From Chloroflexota bacterium (GTDB taxonomy: Bacteria; Chloroflexota; Anaerolineae; Anaerolineales; Villigracilaceae), in the NCBI GenBank assembly GCA_016875755.1, contig VGOX01000166.1:1-5762 (forward strand): a stretch of DNA of 5,762 nt. Direction: 5' to 3'. Below, piece after piece: positions 4,854-5,762 of the stretch. The position numbers were made by a program, and so were the translations under genes. Position 1 is the first letter of the stretch; every line of letters begins with the position of its first letter. Under the pieces are notes generated by a model that made no database searches, was not told where the DNA came from, and saw only the letters and a list, made by a program, of their open reading frames with translations.

Positions 4854-5762
4854 ATGCCCATTCCCCAAACTGGACGCGAAATCCGCCTGACGACTCTTTC
4901 GGCTTGTGCTGGCTGAGCGTCTAAACTAGACGCGAATGCGTTGACGCAGGTTCTGCGTCCCCTCAAAGACATCTTCGACCCCGCTTCATATCCGGATCTG
5001 ATGATTGGTCTATCGTCCCCGGATGATGCGGTCGTTTGGCGTTTAAGTGATGAGCAAGCCATCGTCGTCACTACCGATTTCTTCACCCCCGTAGTGGATA
5101 CGCCCTACGAATACGGCGCTATTGCTGCCGCCAACAGCCTCTCAGATGTGTACGCAATGGGCGGAAAACCCTTCCTCGCGTTGAACATTGCAGCGCTGCC
5201 AGATACCCTGCCTGCGGAAATCTCCAGCGAGATTTTGCGCGGCGGGGCAGAGAAGGCGCGTGAGGCAGGCGTAGTGATCGCGGGCGGGCATACTGTCAAG
5301 GATAAAGAACCAAAATTCGGACTGGTGGCGATCGGTTTTGTTCACCCTCAAAAAATCATCAGCAAAAGCGGACTCAAAGCAGGCGATGTGCTAATCCTCA
5401 CCAAGCCTTTGGGCGGCGGAGTGACAACAACTGCTTTGAAGCAGGAAAAGGCAGAGGAAACTAACGTCACCGAGGCAATTGAGTGGATGTCACGCTTGAA
5501 TAAAACCGCCAGCGAATTGGCTGTGGAGTTCGGCGTCTGTGGCGGCACGGATATTACTGGCTTCGGCTTTCTCGGTCATGCAATGGAAATGGCGGAAGCT
5601 TCGGGCGTTTCGCTATACATTGAATTTGACAAACTGCCCTTCTTGAGCGGCGCACGCGGTTATGCCGAGCGTGGCATCTTCCCTGGCGGTGCATTCGATA
5701 ATAAGGGGCATTTTGAACCGTCTGTGACGTTTGCTGAGCGCCTTGATGAACCGTCGCAAATG
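4854..5762 (+). CDS. selD: Selenophosphate synthetase SelD, selenocysteine-containing (3' end outside window)
   Basis: SelD makes selenophosphate from selenide and ATP, the selenium donor for selenocysteine and selenouridine. The frame runs from ATG 4854 to the window edge, 303 codons; the family is about 340-350. Codon 21 (4914-4916) is TGA. Around it: LTTLSACAG-(TGA)-ASKLDANALTQVL, matching the SelD active site. The TGA sits at the catalytic Cys/Sec position (E. coli Cys17) and Lys24 corresponds to Lys20. Further family motifs: SSPDDAVV (54-61), TTDFFTPVVDTPYEYG (73-88), NSLSDVYAMGGKP (94-106), then AGGHTVKDKEPKFGLVAIGFV and GGTDITGFGFLGH. The metal-binding Asp residues (D58, D75, D98) are in place. 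The reading frame is undamaged on both sides of the TGA, so readthrough as selenocysteine is far likelier than a pseudogene. Ser23 replaces the second Cys of E. coli, while Cys18 makes a C-A-G-U motif. The ATG has no clear Shine-Dalgarno; a TGA stop at 4833 limits upstream starts. Confidence 0.93.
4914..4959 (+). promoter_or_regulatory. Selenocysteine TGA codon and SECIS-like hairpins
   Basis: Directly after the in-frame TGA, GCGTCT (4917-4922) pairs with AGACGC (4928-4933) across loop AAACT. A second hairpin, GACGCA (4943-4948) with TGCGTC (4954-4959) and loop GGTTC, lies 26 bases after the TGA, and its loop begins 32 bases after it. Counting the closing pair, the loop reads A-GGUUC-U, close to the AGGUCU loop I recall from the E. 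coli fdhF SECIS that SelB binds. Bacterial SECIS elements lie in the coding sequence just downstream of the UGA, as here. Which hairpin SelB uses is inference. Confidence 0.65.

Noticed and set aside
4914..4916. TGA as a nonsense mutation making selD a pseudogene
   Set aside because: The stop falls exactly on the catalytic Cys/Sec position, the frame is intact for 280 more codons with all family motifs, and hairpins follow. A random mutation there is unlikely, though not excluded without selA, selB and tRNA-Sec.
4763..5086. 107-codon minus-strand open frame covering the hairpin and the start of selD
   Set aside because: It is antisense to the clearly conserved SelD N-terminus; the openness comes from the selD codon pattern and it has no motif.

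Overview
The window reads as ordinary chromosomal DNA of moderate GC. It is probably from a Chloroflexota bacterium of the Anaerolineae type. The main support is the secreted two-repeat protein with a YFxETGH motif at 2032-2976, a style I associate with that group; this is an inference, not a proof. The genes have short gaps, and no tRNA, rRNA, CRISPR array, transposase or phage gene is visible.

Left part (1-1921): the C-terminal two thirds of a UDP-N-acetyl-D-mannosamine dehydrogenase (wecC) and a complete non-hydrolysing UDP-GlcNAc 2-epimerase (wecB). Together they convert UDP-GlcNAc to UDP-ManNAc and then UDP-ManNAcA, a sugar used for surface polysaccharides. Between them, on the opposite strand, lies a 47-codon gene (603-746) for a tiny lipoprotein with its own Shine-Dalgarno sequence.

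Middle part (1922-3745): a secreted protein with two LGFP-like repeats and a C-terminal beta-rich, probably Ig-like domain. It converges on a minus-strand PyrK-like iron-sulfur protein. The two genes share one perfect bidirectional terminator hairpin whose A and T tracts contain both stop codons. The PyrK-like protein keeps its cysteine cluster but has degenerate FAD and NAD motifs. It diverges from the next gene across 71 bases with two back-to-back promoters, and its own transcript may be leaderless.

Right part (3746-5762): a membrane-anchored SPFH/band 7 (stomatin/prohibitin-like) protein, a 68-base nested inverted repeat, and then selD (selenophosphate synthetase), which runs off the window. 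A normal ORF search hides selD because codon 21, the catalytic position, is an in-frame TGA. The context Ser-Ala-Cys-Ala-Gly-TGA-Ala-Ser-Lys matches the SelD active site, where selenocysteine or cysteine is expected. The RNA after the TGA can fold into two successive hairpins, and the second has a loop very like the E. coli fdhF SECIS loop. The best reading is that SelD here is itself a selenoprotein and the organism has a selenocysteine pathway. This selD gene and the hairpins in and before it are the most interesting part of the window.
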